Shown one piece after another: positions 1-8,812 of a stretch of DNA of 64,000 nucleotides. The position numbers and the translations under genes were made by a program. The stretch lies in contig JAEPND010000002.1 in the NCBI GenBank assembly GCA_017643585.1, forward strand, positions 1-64,000, written 5' to 3'. This DNA is from Maricaulis sp. (GTDB lineage: Bacteria; Pseudomonadota; Alphaproteobacteria; Caulobacterales; Maricaulaceae). Position 1 is the stretch's first letter. The number at the start of each line of letters is the position of its first letter. The notes beneath the pieces are model-generated. The model ran no database searches. It was not told the origin of the DNA and worked only from the letters and a program-made list of their open reading frames with translations.

Positions 1-1
1 C

Positions 2-82
2 AACACCTCAAGACCCCACGCCGGTATCGGCGGCATCACTCCCTGGCAACGCGTGAACAACCTGCTTGGCAATGACAGCTAG
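2..82 (+). CDS. IS481-type transposase, C-terminal end (5' cut by window)
   Basis: Only the last 26 codons are in the window, ending at the TAG at 80-82. The readable tail contains RPHAGIGGITPWQRVNNLL. This matches the conserved end of IS481/IS3-like DDE transposases, where an RPH motif is followed by a 'GG-TP' motif. The rest of the element lies upstream, so I cannot tell whether it is intact. No terminal inverted repeat is recognisable in the 30 bases after the stop. A strong terminator follows. Confidence 0.7.
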   Translation, partial: NTSRPHAGIGGITPWQRVNNLLGNDS

Positions 83-110
83 GCAAACCACCTTCCGGTG
101 CTCGTGACAG

Positions 111-160
111 AGGGATTGGAGACCCCGGATTCGGGGCTTTCCAATCCCTCTTTTTCGTTT
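111..160 (+). terminator. Strong rho-independent terminator
   Basis: A perfect 10-bp outer stem (AGGGATTGGA at 111-120 with TCCAATCCCT at 140-149) encloses a second hairpin (CCCCG/CGGGG). It is followed by TTTTTCGTTT. It lies just after the transposase stop and insulates the downstream gene. Confidence 0.85.
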
Positions 161-224
161 TGTGCAGCGCGGTAGGATATTGTCATTGCAGAGGTAATTC
201 CCTCTGCGTTGACAGGAGAGCTGT

Positions 225-611
225 ATGAAAATCGGTTCGATAGTGACTTTGGGAGTTTCGGGTATCGTCCTGTTGGGGGGTGCGCTTTGGGGATTGCCGC
301 AATACGGCGTCTGGCAGCAGGAGCTGGCTGGCCGGGCCGAACTGGTCCGGGCCGAGCAGAACCGTCGCATTGCGGTACTAGAAGCCCAGGCGCGCCTGGA
401 AGCGGAAGAACTCAACGCCGCGGCAGAGGTGGCCCGCGCGCATGGTGTGGCGGAAGCCAACGCCATCGTTGCCGAGGGGCTTGGCGGTCCGGAAGGCTAT
501 CTGCGGTATCTGTGGATCCAGTCGCTGGGTGAGAACGGCCAGGATGTGATCTATATCCCGACCGAGGCGGGACTTCCGATCCTGGAAGCGACGCGCCACG
601 TCGCCCAGTAG
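225..611 (+). CDS. Membrane-anchored stomatin/prohibitin-like small protein
   Basis: 128 aa. A single membrane segment (about residues 5-24) is followed by a charged, alanine-rich helical stretch (about 30-80) that should form a coiled coil. The conserved tail has GGPEGYLRYLWIQSL and IYIPTEAGLPI. This tail occurs in small proteins often annotated as 'membrane protease subunit, stomatin/prohibitin', although the full SPFH domain is absent. The start is set by CAGGAGAG 5 bases upstream. The gene is monocistronic, between two terminators. The function is unknown; membrane scaffolding is only inferred from the family name. Confidence 0.7.
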   Translation: MKIGSIVTLGVSGIVLLGGALWGLPQYGVWQQELAGRAELVRAEQNRRIAVLEAQARLEAEELNAAAEVARAHGVAEANAIVAEGLGGPEGYLRYLWIQSLGENGQDVIYIPTEAGLPILEATRHVAQ

Positions 612-633
612 ATCCGGCCACGCACGCCTGTGG

Positions 634-667
634 GAGCGGTTCCGATCGGAGCCGCTCTTTTTGTTGA
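634..667 (+). terminator. Rho-independent terminator
   Basis: GAGCGGTTCC and GGAGCCGCTC (one G-U pair) form a 10-bp stem around GATC, followed by TTTTTGTT. It ends the stomatin-like gene. Confidence 0.8.
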
Positions 668-963
668 GGCAGGGACTGTGGGCATTGCGACGGTCCGCAT
701 GGACGGTGTGATGATATGCATTGGGGGGAATGCGGGTGTCCCGGCGGACCGTACGCAACCCGGTGAAGCCGATTAAGACGGGTTTGATCAACCCCGTCAG
801 CGCCACCCTGAGCCCGTCCGCTGTGCACCGCGAGCAAGGATCAGTCAGCACATTATGCTTGCGTCTGGCAGGGTAGGGATAAGTTGTCCTCTGTCCTCGC
901 GGCGCGCTTGCCAGCGCCTGAGCTGTGTGAAAGCCTCGTTTACTGTCGAAGGGGAGAGAGATC
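668..963. other. Non-coding stretch with several inverted repeats
   Basis: No credible gene is seen. The 9-bp arms ACGGTCCGC (690-698) and GCGGACCGT (744-752) enclose a smaller GCATT/AATGC hairpin. A 22-bp near-palindrome centred on TTGATCAA lies at 777-798. It could be a structured leader or small RNA; no known riboswitch consensus is recognised. The ribosome site GGGGAGAGA precedes the ATG at 964. Confidence 0.4.
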
Positions 964-1680
964 ATGGTGCGTATCGCGTTGTTTCTGACCATCGTGCTGA
1001 CGATGGTGACACTGGGTTTTGCCGGCCTCATGGGGCAGCCAGGACCCATGCAGGCGGAAGCGGATCTCAACGGATTCCAGCGTCCGCTGTTTGCGCTTTA
1101 TTTCGCAACTTCGATTGATGACCTTGCCTTCATCGCGGGCAGCGAAAATGCGCCATTACGCGAACATCTGATGCATCTGCAGGCCCTGGACCGATGGTTC
1201 CCGCTCGCCCATGGCGGCATGGCAATCGCGTTCTTCTTTGCACTCGGAATGCGCGGCGCGAAGCTGGCCTGGCTGGGTCTGGCCCTTGCGGCAGCAACCA
1301 TCGGCGCGGACTGGGCGGAGAACGAGGTCGCCAATCGCATTCTTGCAGACCTGGACGCAGGAGCAGATCCAACTGAACGGCTCGATGCGATGTGGGGGCA
1401 TACTTGGATCAAATGGGGGGCAATCGCGGGATATGCGGCGGTACTCGCGATGATCATGGCCCTGGCGCGGCGGCGGCTTCTGGCTGTTTTTCCCGCGCTG
1501 GCAGCATTTGGCGTGGGCGCGAGCTATTTCTCCAGTGCGGACCCGGCGGTGTTTATCTGGGCCAATCAACTGCTTGTGCCCTTCATGCTGACTTTCCCTG
1601 TCGCTGCGGTGATGTATCTTCGCGCCAACGACGAATCCGCGGAGGGCGATGATGAAGGCGCTGGTCAAGGCGAAGCCTGA
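964..1680 (+). CDS. Multi-pass membrane protein of unknown function
   Basis: 238 aa, with an N-terminal membrane segment (residues 4-24) and about four more hydrophobic segments (roughly 78-93, 100-115, 153-170 and 174-216). The C-terminal tail is acidic and hydrophilic. I do not recognise the family. The start is supported by a purine-rich ribosome site (GGGGAGAGAGATC). The last 32 bases overlap the tdh reading frame at 1649 in another frame, so the two genes are probably co-transcribed and translationally coupled. A link to threonine metabolism is only contextual. Confidence 0.65.
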   Translation: MVRIALFLTIVLTMVTLGFAGLMGQPGPMQAEADLNGFQRPLFALYFATSIDDLAFIAGSENAPLREHLMHLQALDRWFPLAHGGMAIAFFFALGMRGAKLAWLGLALAAATIGADWAENEVANRILADLDAGADPTERLDAMWGHTWIKWGAIAGYAAVLAMIMALARRRLLAVFPALAAFGVGASYFSSADPAVFIWANQLLVPFMLTFPVAAVMYLRANDESAEGDDEGAGQGEA

Positions 1681-2683
1681 AGAAGGCATCTGGATGGAGG
1701 ATGTACCCGAGCCGCAGATCGGCCCGGATGATGTCCTGATCAAGATCAAGAAAACCGCCATCTGCGGCACGGACATCCACATCTATAACTGGGATGACTG
1801 GGCGGCGAAAAATGTACCCACACCCATGGTCGTGGGGCATGAATATGCCGGTGAGATCGTCGATGTCGGCGGTAATGTGACCCGCGTGAAAAAAGGCCAG
1901 CGCGTATCCGGCGAGGGCCATGTCGTCGGTGATGCGTCGCGTGCGGTTCGTGCCGGGCGGTTCCACCTCGACCCGGAAACCCGCGGTATCGGCGTCAATG
2001 CGCCGGGCGCTTTTGCTGAATATCTCTGCCTGCCGGCCTTCAATGTCGTGCCACTGCCGGATGCGGTAACGGACGAGCTGGGCTCCATTCTCGATCCGCT
2101 GGGCAATGCGGTTCACACCGCCCTGAAGTTCGACCTGATCGGCGAGGATGTGCTGATTACCGGCGCCGGTCCGATCGGCATCATGGCCGCCGCCATCGCG
2201 CGCCATGTCGGGGCGCGCCATGTCGTGCTCACCGATATCAATACCCACCGCCTGCACCTGGCTGGCCAGGTCGCGCCGAATATCCGTACGGTCGACGTCT
2301 CCAAGGAAGATCTGGGCGATGTCATGCACGAGCTGAAAATGACGGAGGGCTTTGATGTCGGGCTGGAAATGTCCGGCGCCCCGCAGGCCTTCGATACCAT
2401 GCTCGACAAGATGATCATGGGCGGCAAGATCGCCATGCTGGGCCTGCCGTCCAAGCCGATCCCGGTTGATTTCGGCAAGCTCGTCCTCAAGGCCATCCGG
2501 CTGGAAGGCATTTATGGCCGCGAGATGTTCGAGACCTGGTACAAGATGATCGCCATGCTGGAGAGCGGTCTGGATGTGTCCCGCATCATCACCCACCAGT
2601 ATGCCGCGGATGAGTTCCAGAAGGGGTTCGACGCCATGCGCTCCGGCAAGTCCGGCAAGGTGGTGCTGGACTGGACGGCTTAG
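1649..2683 (+). CDS. tdh: L-threonine 3-dehydrogenase
   Basis: 344 aa, the usual length. This zinc- and NAD-dependent enzyme oxidises threonine to 2-amino-3-ketobutyrate in the cytosol. Visible features are the N-terminus [15 protein letters not shown], the catalytic-zinc region [14 protein letters not shown] with GHEYAGEIV, and the nucleotide-binding [10 protein letters not shown] in the middle of the protein. The structural-zinc cysteine cluster of many medium-chain dehydrogenases is replaced here by a [13 protein letters not shown] stretch. The frame could also start at the second Met (1652). The gene overlaps the upstream membrane protein and is followed 5 bases later by another small membrane protein. 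Confidence 0.9.
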   Translation: MMKALVKAKPEEGIWMEDVPEPQIGPDDVLIKIKKTAICGTDIHIYNWDDWAAKNVPTPMVVGHEYAGEIVDVGGNVTRVKKGQRVSGEGHVVGDASRAVRAGRFHLDPETRGIGVNAPGAFAEYLCLPAFNVVPLPDAVTDELGSILDPLGNAVHTALKFDLIGEDVLITGAGPIGIMAAAIARHVGARHVVLTDINTHRLHLAGQVAPNIRTVDVSKEDLGDVMHELKMTEGFDVGLEMSGAPQAFDTMLDKMIMGGKIAMLGLPSKPIPVDFGKLVLKAIRLEGIYGREMFETWYKMIAMLESGLDVSRIITHQYAADEFQKGFDAMRSGKSGKVVLDWTA

Positions 2684-2688
2684 CGCGG

Positions 2689-2994
2689 ATGACGAAAGTT
2701 GTGTCCCGCCAGCAATTGACCAAGTGGTTTTTGACCATCGCGGTCGTTATTGTGCTCAGCCCGATTGGTGGTTGGGCATTGTATCGACACGTCGATCCCA
2801 GCATCGCGCTCGTGTCGGGATATGCGTTTTTTGTGTTCATTTTGCTTTTGCACACGCCGTTCGGTTGGTGGCTCGATGCAAGAACCGTCTCCGGACCAAT
2901 GCGAGCCTTGTCACAGCTGGCTTATTTAATTGTAGGGTTAGCGGGAATGACGCTTGTCATGGTCCTGTTTCGCCGACTTCTGGGAGCAGGCTGA
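2689..2994 (+). CDS. Small membrane protein, unknown
   Basis: 101 aa with three hydrophobic segments (about residues 13-32, 40-58 and 77-95). It starts 5 bases after tdh stops, and its stop overlaps the ATG of the next gene (TGATG), so it sits in a tight tdh operon. Base composition (AT-richer, TTTTT runs) differs from its neighbours. No domain is recognised. Confidence 0.6.
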   Translation: MTKVVSRQQLTKWFLTIAVVIVLSPIGGWALYRHVDPSIALVSGYAFFVFILLLHTPFGWWLDARTVSGPMRALSQLAYLIVGLAGMTLVMVLFRRLLGAG

Positions 2995-3668
2995 TGGCCG
3001 CCGAAAAACGCGTTCCGCTTGAAAACTATGTTGAATACCCGGCCGAGGAGATGCTCTCCCGGGTGACGACGTTTACCGAAGACCTCAAGCGCCGCCGCAC
3101 GGTGCGTGATTTTGACGACCGGCCGGTTGATCGCCGCATTGTCGAGGAAGCCATCAAGGCGGCGGGTTCTGCGCCGTCGGGCGCCAATCACCAGCCCTGG
3201 CATTTTTCCGTCATCGAAGACCCGGCCAAACGCAAGGCCCTGCGCGAGGCGGCCGAGGAAGAGGAACGTGCCTTCTATGCCGGCAAGGCCGGCGGAGAAT
3301 GGCTCGACGCGCTGGCGCCGCTGGGCACGGATGCGGACAAGCCTTTCCTGGAACATGCCCCGGTCATTATCGCCGTTTTTGCGCAGAAACGCGGCGGCGT
3401 GACGGTCGAGGAAAGCCGCAAGAACTACTACATCAATGAGAGTGTCGGCATTGCCTGTGGTTTCATGCTGGCAGCCCTGCACCAGGCGGGCCTGGTGACG
3501 CTGACCCACACGCCTAATCCGATGCGCTTTCTCAACGAGGTCTGCGACCGTCCCGGTGATGAAAAGGCCTACATGCTGATCGTCGCCGGATATCCGACCG
3601 CCGATGCGACCGTGCCGGAACATGCGCTGATCAAGAAATCGCTCGACGATATCTCCAGCTGGATTTGA
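2994..3668 (+). CDS. Nitroreductase-fold flavoprotein, iodotyrosine deiodinase-like
   Basis: 224 aa. The FMN-binding nitroreductase fold is clear: RRRTVRDF near residues 33-40, SAPSGANHQPW at 59-69, and ESVGIACGFMLAALHQAGLV later. The closest family I recognise is the reductive dehalogenase iodotyrosine deiodinase. The shared features are an N-terminal YPAEEML arm, an EEEE run then Tyr (E91, Y95), a Lys in the ADKPFL segment (K116), and TLTHTP. E91, Y95 and K116 fall where the human enzyme has its substrate-clamping Glu-Tyr-Lys (aligned from memory). The start is the ATG overlapping the previous stop. It might instead be a generic nitroreductase. Confidence 0.75.
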   Translation: MAAEKRVPLENYVEYPAEEMLSRVTTFTEDLKRRRTVRDFDDRPVDRRIVEEAIKAAGSAPSGANHQPWHFSVIEDPAKRKALREAAEEEERAFYAGKAGGEWLDALAPLGTDADKPFLEHAPVIIAVFAQKRGGVTVEESRKNYYINESVGIACGFMLAALHQAGLVTLTHTPNPMRFLNEVCDRPGDEKAYMLIVAGYPTADATVPEHALIKKSLDDISSWI

Positions 3669-3731
3669 CGCGGTTAACACCTAATTTGTATCTTTATGAA
3701 ACGGTTGCCAGCGTAAGGAGGGGAGGCGCAT

Positions 3732-4280
3732 ATGTATGGCATGATCCACCAGGCAGCCCGGCAAATGGTGCACGCAGTCGCGGATGACGCTACCTGGTCG
3801 AAAATCCTGACGACAAGCGGTCTGCAAGAAGAGCATTTCATCAGTGCGCAGACCTATGACGACGAGGTCACTCTCACCCTGATTGGCGCAATCCAGTCGG
3901 TCACCGAGATCCCGCTGGACGAATTGTTGTCTGCCTTCGGACGGTACTGGATCGAATTCGCGGCCTCCACGAGCTACAGCTCGGTCCTTGAGATGGCGGG
4001 GAATGATCTTGAGACCCTGCTTGAAAACCTTGATCGCATGCACACCAGCATCAAGTCGACCATGCCGGATGCGGACATGCCGTCTTTTTACGTTTCCCGC
4101 GTTGAAGGTCGGGATTTGTACATTGAATACAGATCGTCACGAACCGGGCTTGAGGCCTTTGTCAAAGGTCTGCTTGAAGGCCTTCTCGACCGTTTTGGTG
4201 ATACGGGAGAGGTGAGCTTCGTACGTCGTGCGGACCATGTCGAATTCACTGTGAGACGGGAGGTTGCCGAGGCGGCATAA
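3732..4280 (+). CDS. H-NOX haem nitric oxide/oxygen sensor
   Basis: 182 aa, the normal size of a stand-alone bacterial H-NOX. It begins MYGMIHQAARQMV as the family does. The proximal haem ligand is H104 in LDRMHTSIK, and the haem-propionate motif YxSxR is Y133-S135-R137. These domains bind ferrous haem and NO and control a partner signalling protein. A very strong ribosome site (AAGGAGGGGAGG) precedes the ATG. The hybrid kinase starts 6 bases downstream, which is the usual sensor-partner arrangement. Confidence 0.9.
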   Translation: MYGMIHQAARQMVHAVADDATWSKILTTSGLQEEHFISAQTYDDEVTLTLIGAIQSVTEIPLDELLSAFGRYWIEFAASTSYSSVLEMAGNDLETLLENLDRMHTSIKSTMPDADMPSFYVSRVEGRDLYIEYRSSRTGLEAFVKGLLEGLLDRFGDTGEVSFVRRADHVEFTVRREVAEAA

Positions 4281-4286
4281 TATCTC

Positions 4287-5954
4287 ATGGAGTTGAACCT
4301 CGATCCAGCCACGCTCGACGCGCTCTATCCGGCTCGACTGGCGCTGGATCCGACGGGCGAGATTGCGCATGTCGGTCCGTCATTGGTCCGGCACCTTGGG
4401 GCGGGACTTTCCGGCCAGCACTTTCTGGAGTGTTTCGAGTTTGAGTGTCCACGTTTCACCGATATCGACGCCCTGATTGCGGGGGCACAATCGGAGAGTC
4501 TACGGTCGATCATCGTCCGGTCCCGGGCTCAGCCCGAGCTGAGGCTCCGCGGCACTGTATTGCCAGACGATGATGGACGCTTGCATTTGCTGGTTGGCCA
4601 CGTGCCCACGGAGAATGGCCGCATTGGTGAGGAGATGCTCTCTTTTGCCGATTTTGCACCGACCGACAGCACGCTGGACACTCACATGGTCAGCGTCACA
4701 CACCAGCAATTGCTGAATGATGCCCAACGCATCGCCCGTGAAGTCGAGGAAAAATCCCGACAGACGGAGGCGGCCAATGAGGCCAAATCCCAGTTTCTGG
4801 CGACGGTCAGCCACGAGATCCGGACACCGCTCAACGGCGTATTGGGCATGGCGGATTTCCTAGCAGGCACCGAACTGTCCCCGGAACAGAACGAAGCCCT
4901 TGGTATCTTGATCGACAGCGGGCGCAGTTTGCTGACGATCCTCAACGAAATTCTCGACTATTCCAAGGTCGAGGCCGGTGAGCTGGAGCTGGAGAATCGC
5001 GCCTTTGATCTGGGCGAACTGATCAAGGGCACGTCCGGTCTCTTCCACATCAAGGCCGTTGAAAAACGTCTCTACTATGTCGCATCGCCGGCCAATGGCT
5101 GGTTCATGGGGGATGAGACGCGCCTGCGCCAGGTCCTGTCCAATCTGGTTTTCAACGCCATCAAATTCACTCCGTCCGGCGGGGTGGAATTGCGCGTTGA
5201 GTTCGGTGAGGCGGGTGAAGACGGGATGACACCGCTGGTATTCGAGATTGAGGACAGCGGGATCGGCATGTCGGAAGAGGTCCAAGCCCGCCTGTTCAAA
5301 CCGTTTCAGCAGGGTGAGGTCACCACGGCTCGCAAGTTTGGCGGCACAGGGCTTGGGCTGGCAATCTGCAAACACCTCGTCGAGAAGATGGGGGGGAAGA
5401 TCTCTGTCCGAAGCGAGGAGGGGCGCGGTTCCGTTTTCCGGGTCGAACTGGCTCTGGAGGTCACGGAGGCACCTGCCGAGACCGGCTATAAACGGTCGGA
5501 CGATGGGCAGCAGGTCTCGCTGGCCTCATTGCGTGTTCTGGCGGCCGAGGACAATGCGACCAATCGCATCGTGCTGGGCGCCTTGCTCAAACCCATGGGG
5601 GTGGAGCCGGCCTTTGCCGAGAATGGTCGCGAAGCTGTCGAGATGTTCCGCAAGGAATCCTTCGATGTGATACTGATGGATGTAATGATGCCGGAGATGA
5701 GCGGACCTGAAGCGACGCAGATTATTCGGCGCCTGGAAAAAGATGCGGGCGCGAAACCAGTCCCGATCCATGCGCTTACAGCCAATCTGATGCGCGAACA
5801 GGTCGCGCAATATGTGGAGTGCGGCATGGATGGCGCGCTTGGAAAGCCGATCAATGTCGAGGAATTGCGCCGGACTCTGGAAGGTGTCGCGCTTGTGAAA
5901 TTTGAATCACAGGGTGCGGCGTATACGCAGAACAGCAGGGCCTCCCAAGGCTAG
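4287..5954 (+). CDS. H-NOX-associated hybrid sensor histidine kinase
   Basis: 555 aa with no membrane segment. The N-terminal region (about 1-130) resembles the HNOBA partner domain found with H-NOX proteins. A helical linker follows, then HisKA with H176 in [10 protein letters not shown], an ATPase domain (N box LVFNAIKF, G boxes DSGIGMS and GTGLGLAI), and a C-terminal receiver (about 413-535) with phospho-acceptor D465 in [10 protein letters not shown] and the KP motif near its end. NO binding to the upstream H-NOX probably alters autophosphorylation. No output domain is fused, so the phosphate probably passes to a phosphotransfer protein elsewhere. The end overlaps the convergent gene at 5951. 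Confidence 0.88.
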   Translation: MELNLDPATLDALYPARLALDPTGEIAHVGPSLVRHLGAGLSGQHFLECFEFECPRFTDIDALIAGAQSESLRSIIVRSRAQPELRLRGTVLPDDDGRLHLLVGHVPTENGRIGEEMLSFADFAPTDSTLDTHMVSVTHQQLLNDAQRIAREVEEKSRQTEAANEAKSQFLATVSHEIRTPLNGVLGMADFLAGTELSPEQNEALGILIDSGRSLLTILNEILDYSKVEAGELELENRAFDLGELIKGTSGLFHIKAVEKRLYYVASPANGWFMGDETRLRQVLSNLVFNAIKFTPSGGVELRVEFGEAGEDGMTPLVFEIEDSGIGMSEEVQARLFKPFQQGEVTTARKFGGTGLGLAICKHLVEKMGGKISVRSEEGRGSVFRVELALEVTEAPAETGYKRSDDGQQVSLASLRVLAAEDNATNRIVLGALLKPMGVEPAFAENGREAVEMFRKESFDVILMDVMMPEMSGPEATQIIRRLEKDAGAKPVPIHALTANLMREQVAQYVECGMDGALGKPINVEELRRTLEGVALVKFESQGAAYTQNSRASQG

Positions 5955-6517
5955 CCGGCCTTGTCGTAAGCCGCTTTCAGCCACGCTTTCAGCTCGTCAT
6001 CGATGTCGTTGACATGAGCCGTGCGCACGCGATGCGTCACCATGGAATTGAAACTGCCCGAGGCTTCCAGCCGGTAGCCCGGGTCGACATCCCTGCGCTT
6101 GATAACGACATCCACCCGGGTTTTGGTTGTCGTCTGGATCAGCGCGAACTGCTTGGCCCGGCGCAGGCTGACATAGGCTTTCTTGGGCGCGATCTCGACA
6201 TCGTCCCCAAACGCCTGCATCAGTTCGACCAGGCGGTCATAGACGGGTTTCAGCGTCTCCTTGCCGGCATATTGCGCCGCGACCGGATCGTCCGCCGTGT
6301 CGTTCGAGGGCATGCTGTCGCGTGCAGTGTGGGCAACCAGGTTGGCATAGCCGTGGGTCAGCCCGTGTTCGCCCTTGAGCACCTTCATCAGCTCGCCATG
6401 CTTGCGCGCACCGACCGGGCCCAGCAGCGCCACCCATTCCTGCAGGCTCTTGCCGGTTTTCTCCGGCATGTTGGCGATCATGTTGTCCAGCGGGCTGGGC
6501 TTGTTGTCGGTGCTCAT
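5951..6517 (-). CDS. DUF4287 / DUF5655 domain protein
   Basis: 188 aa. The N-terminal half (PEKTGKSLQEWV, HGLTHGYANLVAH) matches DUF4287. The C-terminal half (about 95-185, with VEIAPKKAYVSLRRAKQFA) matches DUF5655, a putative nucleic-acid- or ligand-binding domain. Both are widespread and uncharacterised. It is transcribed towards the kinase and overlaps its end by 4 bases. The start is ATG with AGGAGGACCTG-type spacing upstream (complement of 6518-6530). Confidence 0.75.
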   Translation of the reverse strand: MSTDNKPSPLDNMIANMPEKTGKSLQEWVALLGPVGARKHGELMKVLKGEHGLTHGYANLVAHTARDSMPSNDTADDPVAAQYAGKETLKPVYDRLVELMQAFGDDVEIAPKKAYVSLRRAKQFALIQTTTKTRVDVVIKRRDVDPGYRLEASGSFNSMVTHRVRTAHVNDIDDELKAWLKAAYDKAG

Positions 6518-6551
6518 CAGGTCCTCCCGGTGAGAGCGCCACGATAACAGT

Positions 6552-6586
6552 AAAACGCCCGGGTGTGAGGATACCCGGGCGTTTCT
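6552..6586 (-). terminator. Rho-independent terminator
   Basis: The stem CGCCCGGGTG / TACCCGGGCG is followed on the minus strand by TTTTAC. It ends the small superinfection-immunity-like gene before the DUF4287 gene. Confidence 0.75.
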
Positions 6587-6650
6587 CTTGGGGAAGGAGA
6601 CGCGTATTCTTGTTTTTAGGTGTCGACTTGGGGAGGGGTAAAACCGTCGA

Positions 6651-6854
6651 CTATGTCCGCACGCGCCTGCGGATAGCTGTGAAAGACCAGATCAGGGCAA
6701 TGATCCATCCGATGCCGGTCCAGCCCAGAAGAAGATTGGTCAGGAAGATGGCGAACGTATTGTCGTGTCCGCGCAGCAGGGCGATGATGGTGGGCAAAAA
6801 TCCGAGGATCAGTCCAACAATCGCAGCTTCCGGTCCCATGTAGTAGATTTCCAT
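6651..6854 (-). CDS. Superinfection-immunity family small membrane protein
   Basis: 67 aa with two hydrophobic segments (about residues 5-22 and 32-53). It carries the family signature RGHDNTFAIFLTNLLLGWTG followed by an IGWIIALIW helix. This matches the Imm_superinfect family, named after a phage T4 protein but common in bacterial chromosomes. I set the start at the internal Met (MEIYYMG) because GAGGAAGA lies directly upstream of it. An in-frame ATG 24 bases further upstream lacks such a site. No phage genes lie nearby, so a role in phage exclusion is not supported by context. Confidence 0.7.
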   Translation of the reverse strand: MEIYYMGPEAAIVGLILGFLPTIIALLRGHDNTFAIFLTNLLLGWTGIGWIIALIWSFTAIRRRVRT

Positions 6855-6970
6855 TTCTTCCTCTGAGCGACCCATCAAGGTCTTATCGAATTACGATATG
6901 AAGATACGAAGTGACCCCGGCGCTCGCAAGGGGGACGGATAGGGGAACGTGCACGCTTTTGTCCCCCCAA

Positions 6971-7000
6971 GAAAAAAGCCCCGGCAGAACCGGGGCTTTC
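6971..7000 (-). terminator. Rho-independent terminator
   Basis: On the minus strand GCCCCGGTTCTGCCGGGGC forms a 7-bp hairpin followed by TTTTTTC. It lies 20 bases after the acyl-CoA ligase stop. Confidence 0.85.
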
Positions 7001-7020
7001 TCATTGGATATCAGGGCGTC

Positions 7021-8658
7021 TTACGCATCCACGCTCGGGAATTCGTAATTGGCGTAGATCTCGCGAAGCTTGGTCTTGAGCATCTTGCCGGTAGCACCGA
7101 TTGGCATGGCATCGATGAACTCGATCGCATCGGGCAGCCACCATTTCGGCACCTCGCCACGCAGATACTCGATAATGCTGTCGGCATCCTTTTCGGCGCC
7201 TTCCTTGGCCTGGACGACCAGCAGCGGGCGTTCCTGCCATTTCGGGTGTGGCATGCCGACGGCAGCCGCCATTTCCACGCCCGGATGACCCATGGCCGCA
7301 TTCTCCAGATCGATGGAGGAGATCCACTCGCCACCGGTCTTGATCACGTCCTTGGAGCGATCGGTGATGGTCATGAAGCCATCGCCATCGAGATGCGCGA
7401 CATCGCCGGTCTTGAACCAGCCATCCTCGGTGAAGGCCTCGGCGCCAGCGCCCTTGAAATAGGACGAGACGATCCACGGGCCGCGGACCTGGACGTGACC
7501 GGAAGACTGGCCATCCCAGGGCAGTTCATTGCCTTCATCATCGACAATGCGCATGCCGACGCCAAAGACCAGGCGACCCTGTTTGAGCTTGATCTTGATC
7601 TCGTCCTCGCGGCTCAGACCGTCATGCTTGGGCAGTGCGGCGTTGACCGTGCCCAGCGGGCTCATCTCGGTCATGCCCCAGCCTTGCTGCATGGTGACGC
7701 CATACTTGTCCTCGTAGGCCCGCAGCAGGGCTTCGGGCAGGGCAGATCCACCGATCAGTACGCGCTCAACACCGTCGATGCGCAGATTGTTCTGCTCGAG
7801 ATGGTTGAGAAGTCCGAGCCAGACCGTCGGTACGCCGGCGACGTAATTGACTTTTTCTTCCTCGATCATCTTGTGCAGGTTCGGTCCGTCCAGCAGCGGC
7901 CCCGGCATGACCAGCTTGGCGCCATTCATCGGCGCCGCATAGGGAATGCCCCAGGCATTGACGTGGAACATCGGGACCACCGGCAACAGCGTTCCGCGGG
8001 CGCCGACACCGATGACGTCTGCCGCTGACGTGGTCAGCGCGTGCAGCACGTTGGAGCGGTGGGAATAGAGCGCACCCTTGGGATCGCCCGTCGTGCCGGA
8101 TGTGTAACACAAGCCGGCGGCCTTGTTCTCGTCGAACACCGGCCAGGTGTAATCCGTGGAATGGCCCGCGATCAGTTCCTCATAGGTCAGGCAGTCGGCC
8201 TTGACCGCACCCTTGTGGGCGCTGTCCGTCATCAGGATCCAGTTTTTCACACCCGGGCAATGCGCGGCGATACCGTCGATCAGCGGTGCAAACTGGATGT
8301 CAAAGAAGACGGCCTTGGATTCGGCATGCGCCAGCATCCAGATCAGCTGTTTCGGGTCGAGGCGCGGATTGACCGTGTGGACAACAGCACCAATGCCGGA
8401 GATCGCATAATACAGCTCGAAATGGCGGTGCGAGTTCCAGGCGATCGTCGAAACGACATCACCATCTTCGATTCCCAGATCATCCAGCAGCGCATTGGCG
8501 AGCTGTTTGGTTCTCTCGTGTGTAGCGGCATAACCCTGGCGGTGGGTTTCTCCGCTTTCCGGCAGACGCGTAACAATTTCAGTGTCGCCATGGCATTTGG
8601 CGGCGTGGACAAGAATGTCCGAAATCATCAGCGGACAATCCATCATGTGTGCGCGCAT
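7021..8658 (-). CDS. Fatty acid (acyl)-CoA ligase
   Basis: 545 aa, the usual size for an AMP-forming acyl-CoA synthetase. It activates a carboxylic acid with ATP and CoA. Motifs are [11 protein letters not shown] (P-loop, near residue 190), [11 protein letters not shown] (A5 region), [16 protein letters not shown] with [11 protein letters not shown] (A7-A8), and the catalytic Lys in [11 protein letters not shown] near the C-terminus. I chose the ATG at 8658 (MRAHMM) because GGGGAG lies 10 bases upstream; the frame is open further 5'. The sequence resembles medium/long-chain ligases of the AlkK type. It is divergent from threonine dehydratase. Confidence 0.88.
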   Translation of the reverse strand: MRAHMMDCPLMISDILVHAAKCHGDTEIVTRLPESGETHRQGYAATHERTKQLANALLDDLGIEDGDVVSTIAWNSHRHFELYYAISGIGAVVHTVNPRLDPKQLIWMLAHAESKAVFFDIQFAPLIDGIAAHCPGVKNWILMTDSAHKGAVKADCLTYEELIAGHSTDYTWPVFDENKAAGLCYTSGTTGDPKGALYSHRSNVLHALTTSAADVIGVGARGTLLPVVPMFHVNAWGIPYAAPMNGAKLVMPGPLLDGPNLHKMIEEEKVNYVAGVPTVWLGLLNHLEQNNLRIDGVERVLIGGSALPEALLRAYEDKYGVTMQQGWGMTEMSPLGTVNAALPKHDGLSREDEIKIKLKQGRLVFGVGMRIVDDEGNELPWDGQSSGHVQVRGPWIVSSYFKGAGAEAFTEDGWFKTGDVAHLDGDGFMTITDRSKDVIKTGGEWISSIDLENAAMGHPGVEMAAAVGMPHPKWQERPLLVVQAKEGAEKDADSIIEYLRGEVPKWWLPDAIEFIDAMPIGATGKMLKTKLREIYANYEFPSVDA

Positions 8659-8812
8659 CGTTCTCAATCTCCCCTTCGAACAACCGGTTGGACGTTTTAC
8701 TCTTTTCTGTATCAAAGGCCTTCCGCGCCCGCGGCGCAATCCCTTTGCGCAAAGAGAATATATTGCTTAAGCATTTCTGCCAGTGCGGCGGGGCGGATTC
8801 GAGTGGAGTGCA

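Noticed and set aside
209..532. Alternative frame overlapping the stomatin-like gene
   Set aside because: The product is Arg/Gly-rich without motifs, and the frame at 225 has a proper ribosome site and conserved sequence.
668..963. Cobalamin or SAM riboswitch in the gap before 964
   Set aside because: I looked on both strands for the conserved boxes and did not find them; only unassigned inverted repeats are present.
3673..3692. Possible CtrA box (TTAA-N7-TTAA) upstream of H-NOX
   Set aside because: TTAACACCTAATTTG matches only the first half; the second half is TTTG.
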